A stretch of 64,000 nt of DNA from positions 1,178,001 through 1,242,000 of the forward strand of contig JACONQ010000005.1 of assembly GCA_014281115.1 (NCBI GenBank), in the 5' to 3' direction. The position numbers and the translations under genes are program-made. The stretch comes from Laburnicola sp. R22_1. Taxonomy: Eukaryota > Ascomycota > Dothideomycetes > Pleosporales > Didymosphaeriaceae. Each line of letters opens with the position of its first letter. Positions within the stretch are counted from its first letter, which is position 1. A model generated the notes under the pieces. It saw nothing but the letters and a program-made list of their open reading frames with translations, was not told the origin of the DNA and did not search any database. Shown in pieces: positions 44,277 through 55,310 of the stretch.

Positions 44277-45430
44277 ATGGCCTATCTCTCTCCGTGGCTA
44301 ACCGTAGCACTGTTAATTCCATTGGGATACGTCTACTTGCTTATCATGGGCTTCTTTTCGCGGGGTAACAAGTTCACGGTGGAGGGCCGAGTAAGCTTTC
44401 CTCGCCACAAACCAATCGACATGCAATGGGCAGCTGACTAGCAACATAGACCGTCCTCCTTACCGGGGCCTCATACGGCATGGGCAAAGAGCTCGCAAAG
44501 CTCCTCAGCCAGCGCGGCGCAAACGTCATCCTCGTAGCCCGGAACGTAGAAAAGCTCCAATCCGCAAAGGAATACGCCCAAGCAGCAGCAAAGAACCCGT
44601 CCTCCCAGCGCTTCCACTACATCTCCGCCGACTGCACTTTCGAAGCCGAGAACGCGCGCCTCCTCCAGGAAGCTACGGCCTGGAACAATGGCAACCCGCC
44701 TGAAATCGTATGGGCCAATGCAGGCGCCGCCACACCAGGCCTCTTCCTGGAACAGAAGACGGAGACGTTGAGACAGCAGATGGATCTAAATTACTGGGCT
44801 GCGTGCTACCTGGCGCAACAGACACTCAAGGCCTGGCTCTACCCGGACGCGCCGTACAAGGCGGATGCAACGACCGAGCCACCGCGACATTTCATAGTCA
44901 CGTCTTCAGTCCTGGGGTTCGTCAACTTGACAGGATACGGCGGGTACTCGCCTGCGAAAGCGGCGCTCAAATCTCTCTGCGACGGTCTCCGCCACGAGGT
45001 GAACCTCTACAACGGCGCACGCCGAGCGAAGACCAACAGCGGCCAAGCACCCGCCCCGTTCGACGTCGTAATCAACCTCATCACACCTGCTACGATCAAG
45101 TCGCCAGGCGAAGAGAAAGAACAACTCACAAAGCCTGCAATCACCAAGGTGCTCGAGGAGGCGGATACTGTCCAAAGTGTGGTCGAGGCCGCCACAGCGG
45201 CTCTCAAGGGACTGGACGCTGGCAAATACATAACGGCGACGAACTGGCTGGGCGAATTGATGCGTTTGAGTAGCATGGGAGGCTCGAACAGGAATAGCAT
45301 GGTCTGGGACACGTTTGGTCAATGGTTGACTAGCATTATATGGCTTTTCCTTGGCCCTGATATGGAGGGGAAGGTGTGGGATTTTGGAAAGAAGAGAGGT
45401 ATGCCGGCGTACAAGCCTAATTCGATATGA
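44277..45430 (+). CDS. TSC10: 3-ketodihydrosphingosine reductase (short-chain dehydrogenase)
   Basis: Reduces 3-ketosphinganine to dihydrosphingosine with NADPH, the second step of sphingolipid synthesis, at the ER. Exon 1 (44277-44390) encodes a membrane helix (LTVALLIPLGYVYLLIMGFF) and, after a 59-base intron, exon 2 (44450-45430) begins TVLLTGASYGMGKELA, the Rossmann TGxxxGxG site. The total is 364 residues. The NAGAA motif, SSVLGF serine and YSPAK (catalytic Tyr-x3-Lys) follow, and a C-terminal hydrophobic segment (WLTSIIWLFLGPDM) is typical of TSC10. The stop codon lies at the beginning of a small tandem duplication (45422 onward). Confidence 0.9.
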
Positions 45431-45605
45431 GTAGCGAACTGCCAACATGGACTGTACTGGGACAAGAGTTTGATTGTCGTGCGTGTGTTACCCTCGGATG
45501 GGCATTACGAAGGCCAAATGTACTTAAATGACTCGATATACGTAGCGAACTGCAAACATGTACAGTGCCATGTGGTACCTCAGGATTGGCAATACGAAAG
45601 TCGAA
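45422..45605 (+). repeat. Tandem pair of small-element copies (C and D) at the TSC10 3' end
   Basis: Unit 1 starts TCGATATGAGTAGCGAACTG (45422) and unit 2 TCGATATACGTAGCGAACTG (45534), a 112-base period. Each contains a version of the repeat core (GGATGGGCATTACGAAGGCC at about 45497; GGATTGGCAATACGAAAGTC at about 45581). They are relatives of 378-453 and 23881-23960. Unit 1 includes the TSC10 stop codon and last coding bases. Confidence 0.55.
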
Positions 45606-46413
45606 CACAAAAGCTTATATCCTGCCGCTGTATATCCACGCGTTCGTCAATATCTAGCAGAGACAATCAGATAAGAACACTGTTTATATGAGATTGACGT
45701 GATGCTGGTCGTTGGCCTTATGCTTAATCAGTTAAAATTCGCTGCCACAGCTCTTGTCGCAAGGTAGACAATGGAACATGTTCTCCTATTATATCTGTCT
45801 CATCCTTGCTGTCCTATTGGAAGCCTTCTGTGAGGTGATGCTTTCACAACACCAGCTACACGGTCTAGATATCCTTTGGTCCCGTTGTGCCGGTCTAAAG
45901 CAACACCGGAGGCAAGGGCAAGATAGCAGGTGTTGCAGTACTACCGCTGTTGTTCCCTCGCCCTAGCTTGCACAGCTGTAGCCATCTTTAGAGCATAGCC
46001 TGGATTCTTCGCGTGGCAGTCCCGCATGTAGCTTGTAGCCTTCTCTTTGTACAGGTTATTGTCTTCTAAGCGTTTTTGTGCTTTGTATTGGAAGGTATGT
46101 TCTTGTGCAGTCTTTTTGCGTATGCTGGCGGCTGCATCCAACTCTTCTTCTGAAAGTAATAGTCCCCCTTGAATAGCCTCTTTCAAGGCCGAATTACTGA
46201 TCCCGGGGTAACACATGGTACTCAGACACCAAAATCCATTCAATGGATGAGAACAATTTTCATGTGAGGACAACTATAATGCCGGAATTTGTTACTCTAC
46301 AGAGAAGTCGAGCGCACACTGAATGTACAGTCTATATGCTCTTCAGCTTTGAGACGCAAGGAAAGGTATTCAGCTGACCGCTGCAACGCTCACGACCATC
46401 CGCAATGTTCAGC
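45606..46413. other. Region between TSC10 and the mitochondrial carrier
   Basis: No firm gene. The only coding-like stretch is the minus-strand frame 45941-46273, listed separately. Confidence 0.5.
45941..46273 (-). CDS. Orphan open frame, possible gene fragment
   Basis: 110 codons. The second half is charged and helix-like (LSEEELDAAASIRKKTAQEH ... NNLYKEKATSYMRDCH), more protein-like than the random frames around it. After its TAG the same frame continues open for about 55 codons. I do not recognise a family. It could be a decayed host gene, part of a transposon, or chance. Confidence 0.25.
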   Translation of the reverse strand: MSSHENCSHPLNGFWCLSTMCYPGISNSALKEAIQGGLLLSEEELDAAASIRKKTAQEHTFQYKAQKRLEDNNLYKEKATSYMRDCHAKNPGYALKMATAVQARAREQQR

Positions 46414-47629
46414 TTAGATATCGCCCCTTATTTTCCTGAAGAAATCTGTGACACCGGTGAACACCACCAGTAAGATACCACCACCAGGACCCAGCCTAAG
46501 CACCTTGGGCAAGAAGCCCTTGTAAAGGGCGGTGAAGCCTTCTTCCTTGATGACAGTGCCGAGAGCGGGCCATGCCCAGTTGTATTTGGGGACGGTTCCG
46601 ACGACTTTGGTAGAATTCTGGATACGTGACTTGACGACGTCCATAGGTGTGTTGATAATGGTACCGACAGTGCCACCAACAGCACCGGAAACAAGATCGT
46701 TGGTGATTTGCCCTTGCTTGGTTGTGGCCGCTGGCAATAGGGAGCGAACTTGGAAAATGCAGCCAAAGTATCCAGCATTCCAGAGAATGTGACGCCACAT
46801 GGTCGACTCAAGACCCTGGTAGAGGGTGAGTGGACCTTCTTGCTTCACAATCTTGGTAAAGCAGTCCACCATGCCATTGTACCTGTGCGCCTGCGCCCTG
46901 TCCTGCAGCCGGATCTTGATGAGCTCGAAGGGGACGACGACGAAGGACTCGGTCGCTCCAGCAGTGGCGCCAGTAAGGATCGAGAGGGATTGGTTCATCT
47001 TGGACTGGCCGAAAAGGTTGCGGTAGAATGTGCCCCAGGAGTCGTTGGCTGCGAATTTGGTGGCCCTATGCGCTTCAGTAAGCTGTCAAAGTGGGGATCT
47101 AGGGAGAGCGTCTACCTCTTTGGCGCTTCCATGAGAATAGGCGCGCTAATACCGCGATATAATCTGGAGAAGCTACAGAGCGTTAGTCCTGTCATGCCCT
47201 GTTCGACATGATGCGCTCAGCCGTACCCTTCATGCTTGATGATCTTCCTGAAGCAGTCGACCATGCCATTGTACGCCTCCTCGCCCGTGCCCTTGCCCGT
47301 CTGAAGTTGTCTGCAAGGGTTTAGAATGCGGATGAACGCGAGGCGGTCGCGCTGCGCTTACACACGGGTCTTGACAACGTCAAGCGGGTACCTGCACAGT
47401 CAGCGCTGTTTTGATTGTCGGCTTCAATGGCTTCATACATGACCAAGATCTGTGCGCGGGCAGTCATTAGCACAATTCGTCGTCCTCATCCAATCGCACT
47501 TACTTCAGACACACCGGCCACGGCACCTGCACGCTGGTTAGCTCACCGTCTACGGCATTATTCCCGCGATTGAGACTCACCAGCCGCGAATTGGTAGACG
47601 AACGGGAGGGGCTTGGGTTCGGTCGCCAT
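46414..47629 (-). CDS. ODC1: Mitochondrial 2-oxodicarboxylate carrier (ODC-type, SLC25 family)
   Basis: Inner-membrane exchanger of 2-oxoadipate/2-oxoglutarate, linked to lysine metabolism. Seven exons (47629-47581, 47526-47504, 47449-47439, 47391-47362, 47310-47227, 47172-47116, 47065-46414) join to 301 residues, typical for carriers. Three repeats are visible with PxD/ExxKxR signatures: MYPLDVVKTR, VPFELIKIRLQ and TPMDVVKSRIQ. The RGISAPILMEAPKRATKFAA block is characteristic of the Odc subfamily. The third exon is only 11 bases. Homology to the subfamily is strong; substrate preference is from family knowledge. Confidence 0.9.
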
Positions 47630-48335
47630 GGTGCTAGCAATAGGGCAGCGAAGCGGAGAGAAAGAAGAAGAGCGGAGAGATGTGCAGGTTTCTGTGTCGA
47701 GGCCGCACCGACACGGGACCTGGGGAAAGATGAGGTCCGAGCGAGCTCCGTGGGATGTTGGTGGGCCTAGCCCCGGTCGATGCGATAATGGGCCAAAAGC
47801 AATGTGTTCGGCGTTGGCGTATGGCAAAGATTTACACTCTCTGAAGCAGCTCGCGCAACGAGACACGCCTGAATTGTCAAGGTAGCTCCGGTAGATTTTT
47901 TTTCTGTGATGCTCGGAGCCGAGCTGGCAGCTGCAGCAGCATTACAGTTTAGGGCCTTGGGCGACACTTGGAATGGCCGGTGGCCGGTGAGATCGCGCCG
48001 TCGCTTCCCGACATTATGTCACGTGGGGAAGGCGCCGCCCGGCGCCGCCCAGTCTTCTGATTGGTGTCCGACGCGCTTCCGCGTTACTCCACCCTGCACG
48101 CGTTCCCATCCTTATGCCAACGCGACCGAAGCCCTATGTCAACGCGACAGAAATCGTTCTTTGACCAGGATCAAAGACCAAAGGTAGCCGCTGCCATCTC
48201 CCTCTCGTCGACGCACGCACTGACTGTCGTTTTCAGCAGTTTAAAGGTCAATGGCATCGTCCACGCAATCCTCCCTGCGCCTACCCGCATAACACCACTG
48301 CTGCACCCCGCCAAGTCGCGACAGGTCCACCTATA
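47630..48335. promoter_or_regulatory. Divergent promoter region between the ODC carrier and DNA2
   Basis: About 700 bases with no gene supported. Contains GC-rich stretches and a short direct repeat GGCGCCGCCC (about 48030-48050). No TATA box is clear for either gene. Confidence 0.4.
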
Positions 48336-51300
48336 ATGCCCTCGTCCCAGACTCGGACGAAGCTCAAAAAGTTCCAATTCATAGAGGGAGCGCCTGCTGT
48401 GAACACCATGAAAGGGTCGGACGCGGAGAAAGAGAACATGGTCGCGGGGAAAGAGGACAACGCACCAGCAGCGACGCACAAGGAACTAGTACACATGCCT
48501 GAGCCGTCAGACGCTGCCGAGAAAACTACGAAAACGCCAAAGCCGGCAAGTACCAAGTCTTGTCCGCCGCCTTCTACGCCTGGGGCTAGGCTGCCGCTCG
48601 CCGAACTTGTTGGGAATGTAGATGACTCGAGTAGACATGTTGTCAAGGCAATAGTATCTCCAGAAGAACAACTGTGTTGGCGTGGGTCACAGCAGATAAA
48701 CACACCCCTGCCACGGAAAAGGAAGCGGTCGAGAAGCTCCTCGCCGGCAGCACCCTCTCCGGAAGAGCCGCAACCGCAACTACAGGATGCCAAAGAGCTC
48801 ACAACCCCTCAGGCGGACCCGGCTACGGAGCTCTGGAACAGGTACACAAACAACAAGGGGACGCCAGGCGGAAATAAAGGCATTGCATTCGCTCATCTCA
48901 TCAGCGAGGCGTCGCCCCGTTCCTCTGCGACAGCTGGGAGTGTGAGCGGTCTTCGGAGATGGGCCAGTTGCGGCGTCGAGTTTCCCGCTTCCACCAAGAA
49001 GAGGAGAAGGATACAAGCGCCTATCGAGACTCACGCGGAGCAAGCTGACGACATGCTCGACCAGGCGAGCTCTGATGGGGTCTTCCAAGTTCAGCCGCGA
49101 GGAAAGACCAACTTGTCAGACATGCTCAAGAAAATGCACGAGTCCATGGCGAAACCACTACCTAGAATGTCACAACTACCGTCTAGTTCATCACCTTTAC
49201 CCGAACACGACCGCCACGACATTTCAACCGAATCGCCCTTACGAAATCGAGGGATGCAGGAAGCGGGAACTTCTGACACGTTGGTTGGAGATGTGCAAGT
49301 CGCCGCAAACGAGGAAAAGGACATGGAAGAGGTTGAAAAACCATCAGGCTCGTCTGATGAATTCGGAGATGTCGACTTTGATGATGAGATGGTGGATGCA
49401 CTCGAGATCTCGAGTCGCGCTGCTGCCCCCAGAGAAAGCCAGGATCACCACCCACCAGACGTCCCAAGGGACGAAGATCCTGAATCCCTTCCTTCCAAGG
49501 CTGCAGTTAGCGATGACGATGATGAATTTGGTCTGGATGAGGACATATTTGCCGAGGACTTGGAGCATGTAGCATCGCTCTACGATAACAGGGCTGAGCG
49601 ACCCCCAAATCAGGGGTCCGTTGGAAGAATAGTAGATGAGCAAGTTGCAAGTGCTGCTCAGTCTGCTCCTCCGGTCATTGATCTGGTTGATGACGACGAT
49701 GATGATGATTTTGGCGATGATATAGATGCGGATGAGTTCGCTGCAGCCGAGGTTGCAGCGACGCAAGCTCCAGCAACGACTGTAGGTAGATCACGCACTT
49801 ATTGACGAATAAAAGCTGAATTTGAAAGAGTTCGCAGGATACCAGAGCCATCCAACGCTATCTAGTAAAGCGAGTAGATGAAGGCAATTATACTACGGAG
49901 AAAGGTTATCAGATGCCAGAGAAGGTACGAGTGGACCCTTTCACCCTACTTATAGATCTTTTTGCTCACACAATGCAGGTTCTACTAGTAGAAGAAGAGA
50001 AGACTAAACTCTTCAAAGCCATTACTCTTCGACAAGCCTGGTATGATACGCCATGTACTCCGGAATCATTCGTTCATGTTATTGGAGAGTTCTCCAAAAC
50101 GGGACAATGCATCATTGACGACCATCATAACATGCTCATCCTTCACCCCGATCATTTGATTTCGGCCACGGTCGTTGCCGACTCATTTGGATGTCTACGC
50201 CGGGCAGTGCTCCAGGATCGAGTGAAGGCAACAAGCAAGGCGAATTCGCCTATGCTCTATGGCACACTTCTACATGAACTATTTCAAGAAGCTCTCAAAG
50301 TCAACCGATGGGATACAGAGTTTCTTTTAGAGACCATCGACAAGCTCCTACCCGGGAAATTCGAGACAATTCTTGAGATAAACTCAACATGTGAAGAGGT
50401 CAAGGAGCACCTTCGCAGCAAGCTACCGGAGCTGCAGTCTTGGGCTGAGATCTTTGTACGCGTCGAGCCTAGAGTACGTAATCCCCTTGTTTTTACCTAC
50501 AGGTACTGATTGTTGACAGTCCGATGCCCTCGTGCGCGAAAGGAACGGACGACAATCGATCATGAGTATCAATAAGCTTCTTGATGTCGAGGAACACGTA
50601 TGGTCGCCCATGTATGGCCTGAAAGGTAACATCGATGCCACTGTACAAGTGACTGTGCAGGATGATCAAGGCGAACGTACTCTCACTGTTCCCTTTGAAG
50701 TCAAGACTGGCAAAAATACCTCGAACGCTGCACATGTTGCCCAGACAGCCTTGTATAATTTGCTATTGTCTAATCGATATGGTAAGCACTATTTCCACTC
50801 GTCTGATCCTTGCTAAGTTTCTTAGATGTTGATGTTGCATACGGCATTCTGTATTACCTCGAAACCTCGGACACCAGTCGCATTCCCGCCATTCGTAACG
50901 ATATTATTCATATGATCATCAAACGCAATGAACTGGCCTCTTTCGTTCGAGAGCGTATCGAGCTTCCTGAAATCCTGAAAGAAGACCACAAGTGCCAAAA
51001 GTGCTATGCGCAAGAGGCGTGTTTCCTTTACCACAAGCTCGTCGAAGACGGGCAAGGCGACCGTTTAACCAAGAAAGCCAAGGAGCGCTATGACGAGCTT
51101 GTACAAGCACTCACCCCTTCTGATCAAGAGTTTATGAAGAAGTGGGATAGCCTTCTTACGAAAGAGGAGTCTGTCATGATGATGTTTCGACGAGAATTGT
51201 GGACGATGCTGAGTACGGAACGAGAGAAGCTCGGCAGATGTTTCTCAAACGTTATATTGGAGCCTGGATCAACCCACGAAGAGAAGAAGGGCCAAAAAAT

Positions 51301-53482
51301 CAACCGGTACTCGTACACGTTTATTAAGGCACGACCGAGACCAGGTTTCTCATTCACGGAATCTCAGCTTATCATCGGCGAGCCTGTCGTGGTATCGGAC
51401 GAGCAGGGACATTTTGCGCTAGCTAATGGATATGTGACCAACGTGCGGAAACGTCGCATCACTGTCGCTGTCGATCGCCGGTTGCACAACTCGCGAATCA
51501 AGCGTCCTGGCTTTCATCCGCAGAACAATCAATCTTTCGCTGGCCTCATGGAAGTCTCAAAAGAGGACGAGCCAGTACCAGAATATCAAGATGAGGAAGA
51601 GCCAGTGTTGTATCGGTTAGACAAGGACGAGTTCAGTAATGGTATGGCTGCTGCTCGCAATAACCTGATACAGATCATGGACGACAGCGTCTACAAAGCG
51701 CGAGATCTCCGCTCACTGATTGTTGGCGGTCGTGCTCCAATATTCACACCTACCCCAGGGGCCATTTCGCTTCCAGAGTCTTCACAGATGTCAATGAATT
51801 CTGACCAGAAAGCGGCGGTGTCTAAGGTCATGTCAGCCAAGGACTATGCTCTTGTTCTGGGAATGCCTGGCACTGGTAAGACGACAACAATTGCGCATAT
51901 CATCCGTACGCTCGTTGCTAGAGGCAAGAGCGTTCTTCTTACTTCATACACGCACACGGCAGTCGACAACATCCTCCTCAAGATACAGAACGATAACATT
52001 GGTGTCCTACGCCTAGGAGCCTCCGCCAAAATCCACCCGGAAGTCCGCCAATTCGCTACCGTGGCTGCTGAACCTAAGGATAACCTGGAAGAGCTCGAGA
52101 AGTCTTGGATGGAGCCACCAGTCGTAGCTACAACTTGTCTGTCCATCAACCACCCATTGTTTAGTCGACGCATTTTCGATTACTGTATAGTGGATGAAGC
52201 CTCTCAGATCACGCTTCCCGTTTGCTTGGGTCCCATCCGAATGTCGCAGAAGTTCATCCTGGTCGGCGACCACTACCAGCTTCCTCCTCTTGTTCAGAAC
52301 AAACAGGCAGCAGAAGGAGGCTTGGACGTCTCGCTATTCAAGATGCTATGTGAGGCGCATCCTCAAGCTGTTGTCAGCCTAGAGCATCAGTACCGAATGT
52401 GCGCTGATATTATGCTTCTTTCAACCACATTCATCTACTCTGGACGCCTCAAGTGCGGCACTCCTACCGTCGCTTCCCGCCAAATCACTCTTCCTAAACC
52501 GAACGGTCTCCTGGCTCATCACAGCAAGTCGCTCCCCTCACGCCCGCTCGATGAGTCCACCTGTGCAGGTCCCGCTTCACCAAACTGCTGGCTCTCGCGC
52601 ACGCTCTCTCCGAGCGCTCCCGTCGTTTTCGTCAATACCGACCTCATCTCCACAGAGCTAGAAACACAGGCGGGTCCGCGCATTACCAACGCCCTGGAAG
52701 CACACCTTGTTACGCACCTCGCCCTCTCGCTCATCTCTCTTGGTGTTTCAGCTTCCGAAATCGGTGTCATAGCGCTCTACCGCAGCCAACTCGCTATGTT
52801 ACGCACATCGCTTTCTTCCGCCCAAGCGCAGACACAGTCTTCCGAACTTGCAGCACCAGCGATGGGACCTAGCACCGCCGCCATCGAATTGCACACAGCG
52901 GACAAGTTCCAAGGTCGCGACAAGGAAGTTGTCCTTGTCTCCTGCGTTCGAAGTAACGAGAATGGTGTTGTGGGCGATCTGCTCAAGGACCGACGGAGAG
53001 TCAATGTCGCGCTCACAAGGGCTCGAAGCAAGCTCATCATCCTAGGGAGCGAGAAGACGTTATCGGGTAATGAACTATTGAAAGACATCGTGGCACTCTG
53101 TCGGCAGAAGAATTGGGTGCTTGATCTCTCGCAGGACATGGTAGACGGCCACGCTTTCGACGAAGGCGTCACGCAACAAACGGGCAAGACTCCCACTATG
53201 TCCCACGCCGTCCTTCCAGCATCGAGGTTTCCGGCCCCCAGTAAGAGTCCGACGCCGAGTCCGACTAAGAAGCGGAAGGCATTGAGCGACGTTACCACTA
53301 AGGGTGGCCAGGGTAATCCGAGACTGCAGAAACTCATGATGCCGAGCTTAAAGACGCCGAGCGGGAGTCCAGAGAAGCTGACAACGGGCCGTAAGACTCC
53401 TGCCAAGGTGTTCAACGCTGGGAAGAGGGGCGTGCTTGAGGGGCGGCCGCTTCTTCAGAACATCTTTAATGAAGCTGTATGA
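48336..53482 (+). CDS. DNA2: DNA replication helicase/nuclease DNA2
   Basis: ATP-dependent helicase and endonuclease that trims long Okazaki flaps and resects broken DNA ends in the nucleus. Exons 48336-49781, 49838-49924, 49979-50473, 50520-50781 and 50826-53482 give about 1,648 residues. The first ~480 residues are disordered and acidic. The nuclease has GNIDATV, the FEVKTG acid/lysine pair and QTALY. An Fe-S cluster is formed by FGCLRR (about Cys583) and CQKCYAQEAC. The SF1 helicase has GMPGTGKTTT (about 1109), DEASQ, GDHYQLPP, LEHQYRM, TADKFQGRDKE and RVNVALTRA. Intron 49925-49978 is a multiple of three without a stop, so its retention would add 18 residues. The basic C terminus has SP/TP sites. 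Confidence 0.93.
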
Positions 53483-54111
53483 AGTGTCTGCATGTTATGA
53501 GGATTCATAGTCACAGTCTGTATTGGACTGACGGGAGGGAAATATGCAAGGGTGGTTTTGGGTATGCGGGGCCTCGTTTATCGAGTGTAGAACGTTTGGA
53601 TCGGTATCTACTTCTTGGATTAGCGAAGCGACTTGTTTGGTACGGTATCGCAGGTTTAGCATAGCAATTGGATATCAACATGAACGTCGAAACGTAAACA
53701 TGAGATGTCTTTATATGTGCTTCAATTCTCTCTCTGTCTCTTTTCCTCTCCTTGTCTCTCTATCTGAATTTGTGCCATCAAAACTTGACCTTTGTATCGA
53801 TGTTCCTTAAATTCTTCCATACCCTAATTTTGAACGTCCTTTTCTGTTTCTTGTTATGATACAGCTAAGACTATACCTATTACAGAGCCTTGGAGTCGAG
53901 TCAGGTGAACGATAAGCACGTGCGTCCGCGCCGGCGCCTGCGCCACACCCGGCCCCGCCCGCCCGCCGCCTCACCCATAAAACATCTCGAACCTGCCAGC
54001 TGCCTCTCACTCACCACTACCACCACCACCAACCCACGACACGCACGCACGATCCACGATCCACAAACTCTCAGCAAAGCACGCAAAACCCATACAACTA
54101 CCAAGCACAAA
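53483..54111. other. Intergenic region between DNA2 and RPC10
   Basis: No gene supported. Contains a pyrimidine-rich stretch (about 53728-53765) and, just before RPC10, a C/A-rich 5' leader. Confidence 0.5.
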
Positions 54112-54448
54112 ATGTCCGCCTACGCCCCCCAAACCACCCAACCCCCGACCGCAACCGACATGTCCACCATCGACATCCACTCGCGCGCCGTAACCTACAC
54201 GTGCGGCGACTGCGACGGCGACGTCAGCCTCAAGCGGGGCGAGCCCATCCGCTGCCGCGCATGCGGGCATCGCGTGCTGTATAAGAAGAGGACGAATCGG
54301 TGAGTCTTATTTTGGCCTTGCTCTTTCCGGGAGGCGGGATGGAGTAGCGCGGGAAGAGAAGGGAAGAGAAAGCTGATCGACTGATCGACTGACTGACTGA
54401 CTGACTGACTGACGTGTGGATAGTATGGTGCAGTTTGAGGCGCGCTGA
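54112..54448 (+). CDS. RPC10: RNA polymerases I, II and III shared subunit ABC10-alpha (Rpb12 type)
   Basis: Small zinc-binding subunit common to the three nuclear RNA polymerases. Exons 54112-54299 and 54424-54448 give 70 residues. The zinc ribbon is complete (CGDCDGDV ... RCRACGHRVLYKKRT) and the short last exon encodes the invariant end MVQFEAR. The N terminus is Thr/Pro-rich and a second Met at residue 17 (MSTIDIHSR) could also start a shorter form. The 124-base intron holds an (ACTG)n run. Too short to stand out without the zinc ribbon. Confidence 0.92.
54374..54413 (+). repeat. (ACTG)n microsatellite in the RPC10 intron
   Basis: Two GATCGACT units followed by about six ACTG units, within the intron just before the branch-site region. 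Length polymorphism is likely. Confidence 0.8.
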
Positions 54449-55310
54449 TGGGGCGGCGCTTGAATCGAATCGAATCGAACCGGGGACGAACACGAGAGAG
54501 AGCAATACACGACAATGGTTATGATAAGCGCTGGAACGAGCCGTGGCATGCGCACGATTTGATAGCGAGGAATACGGCACTTGGATGAGCGGTCCTGGGT
54601 GGTACTTCGTGCGGGGAGTTTTCTGGTGTACATGGGAGTTTTTTTGAGCCATACATCACATCATACAGCGTGGTGAGCGTTCACACGACATTGGCATTGG
54701 CATGCATGATCCGTCATTGTATTTTCTGCATGCATGCATGCATACATATTATCATCATGCGCACGGCACAAATGATCATGATCTTCCATCTTGAACAAAG
54801 CTTGCCGCTTGAACTGTGACTGGCTGTTCGTCGACTCCGTTTCATTAAACAAGCCTACTCTCGCTCTCGCGTCACATACATGCCCAGCTTGTACACTAGC
54901 CGCATCAGACGGTCGATAAATCCTCAGCAAGTCGAAACCGGAGAAGCAAGGTAGATGCACACGAAAGAGGCAAGGCAAAATTAGTCTTCGGAACATATAT
55001 GATGCTTCCATCTTCCCATCAACACCCAGGTATGCATGTGTTGTGCAAACGTGACCAATACTCCGCCAACAGCCCAGCCGGTCCATGAGAAGAGACGAGC
55101 GAAGAAGGCAACATGCAGCTCAAGGAGAAATTGCGATCCATGCCGATAACAGCAGAACCTGTAGTCCGACCTGCTGAGCCTTGTCAAGCGAGCAAGTGAT
55201 AGTGGAGTGGTATGTGATGATGGCCAGAAAATGCCTTTTCTATATTTTTTAAAAGTCCCTGATAGAGCTCGTCATAGCGGCATGCCGTCGTAGCCAGCGG
55301 ACTTGGGTAT
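54449..55310. other. Convergent 3' flank of RPC10 and the COT-1 kinase
   Basis: About 860 bases without a supported gene. Includes GAATC repeats near 54470 and a GCATGCATGCATGCAT run at about 54728-54745. Confidence 0.5.
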
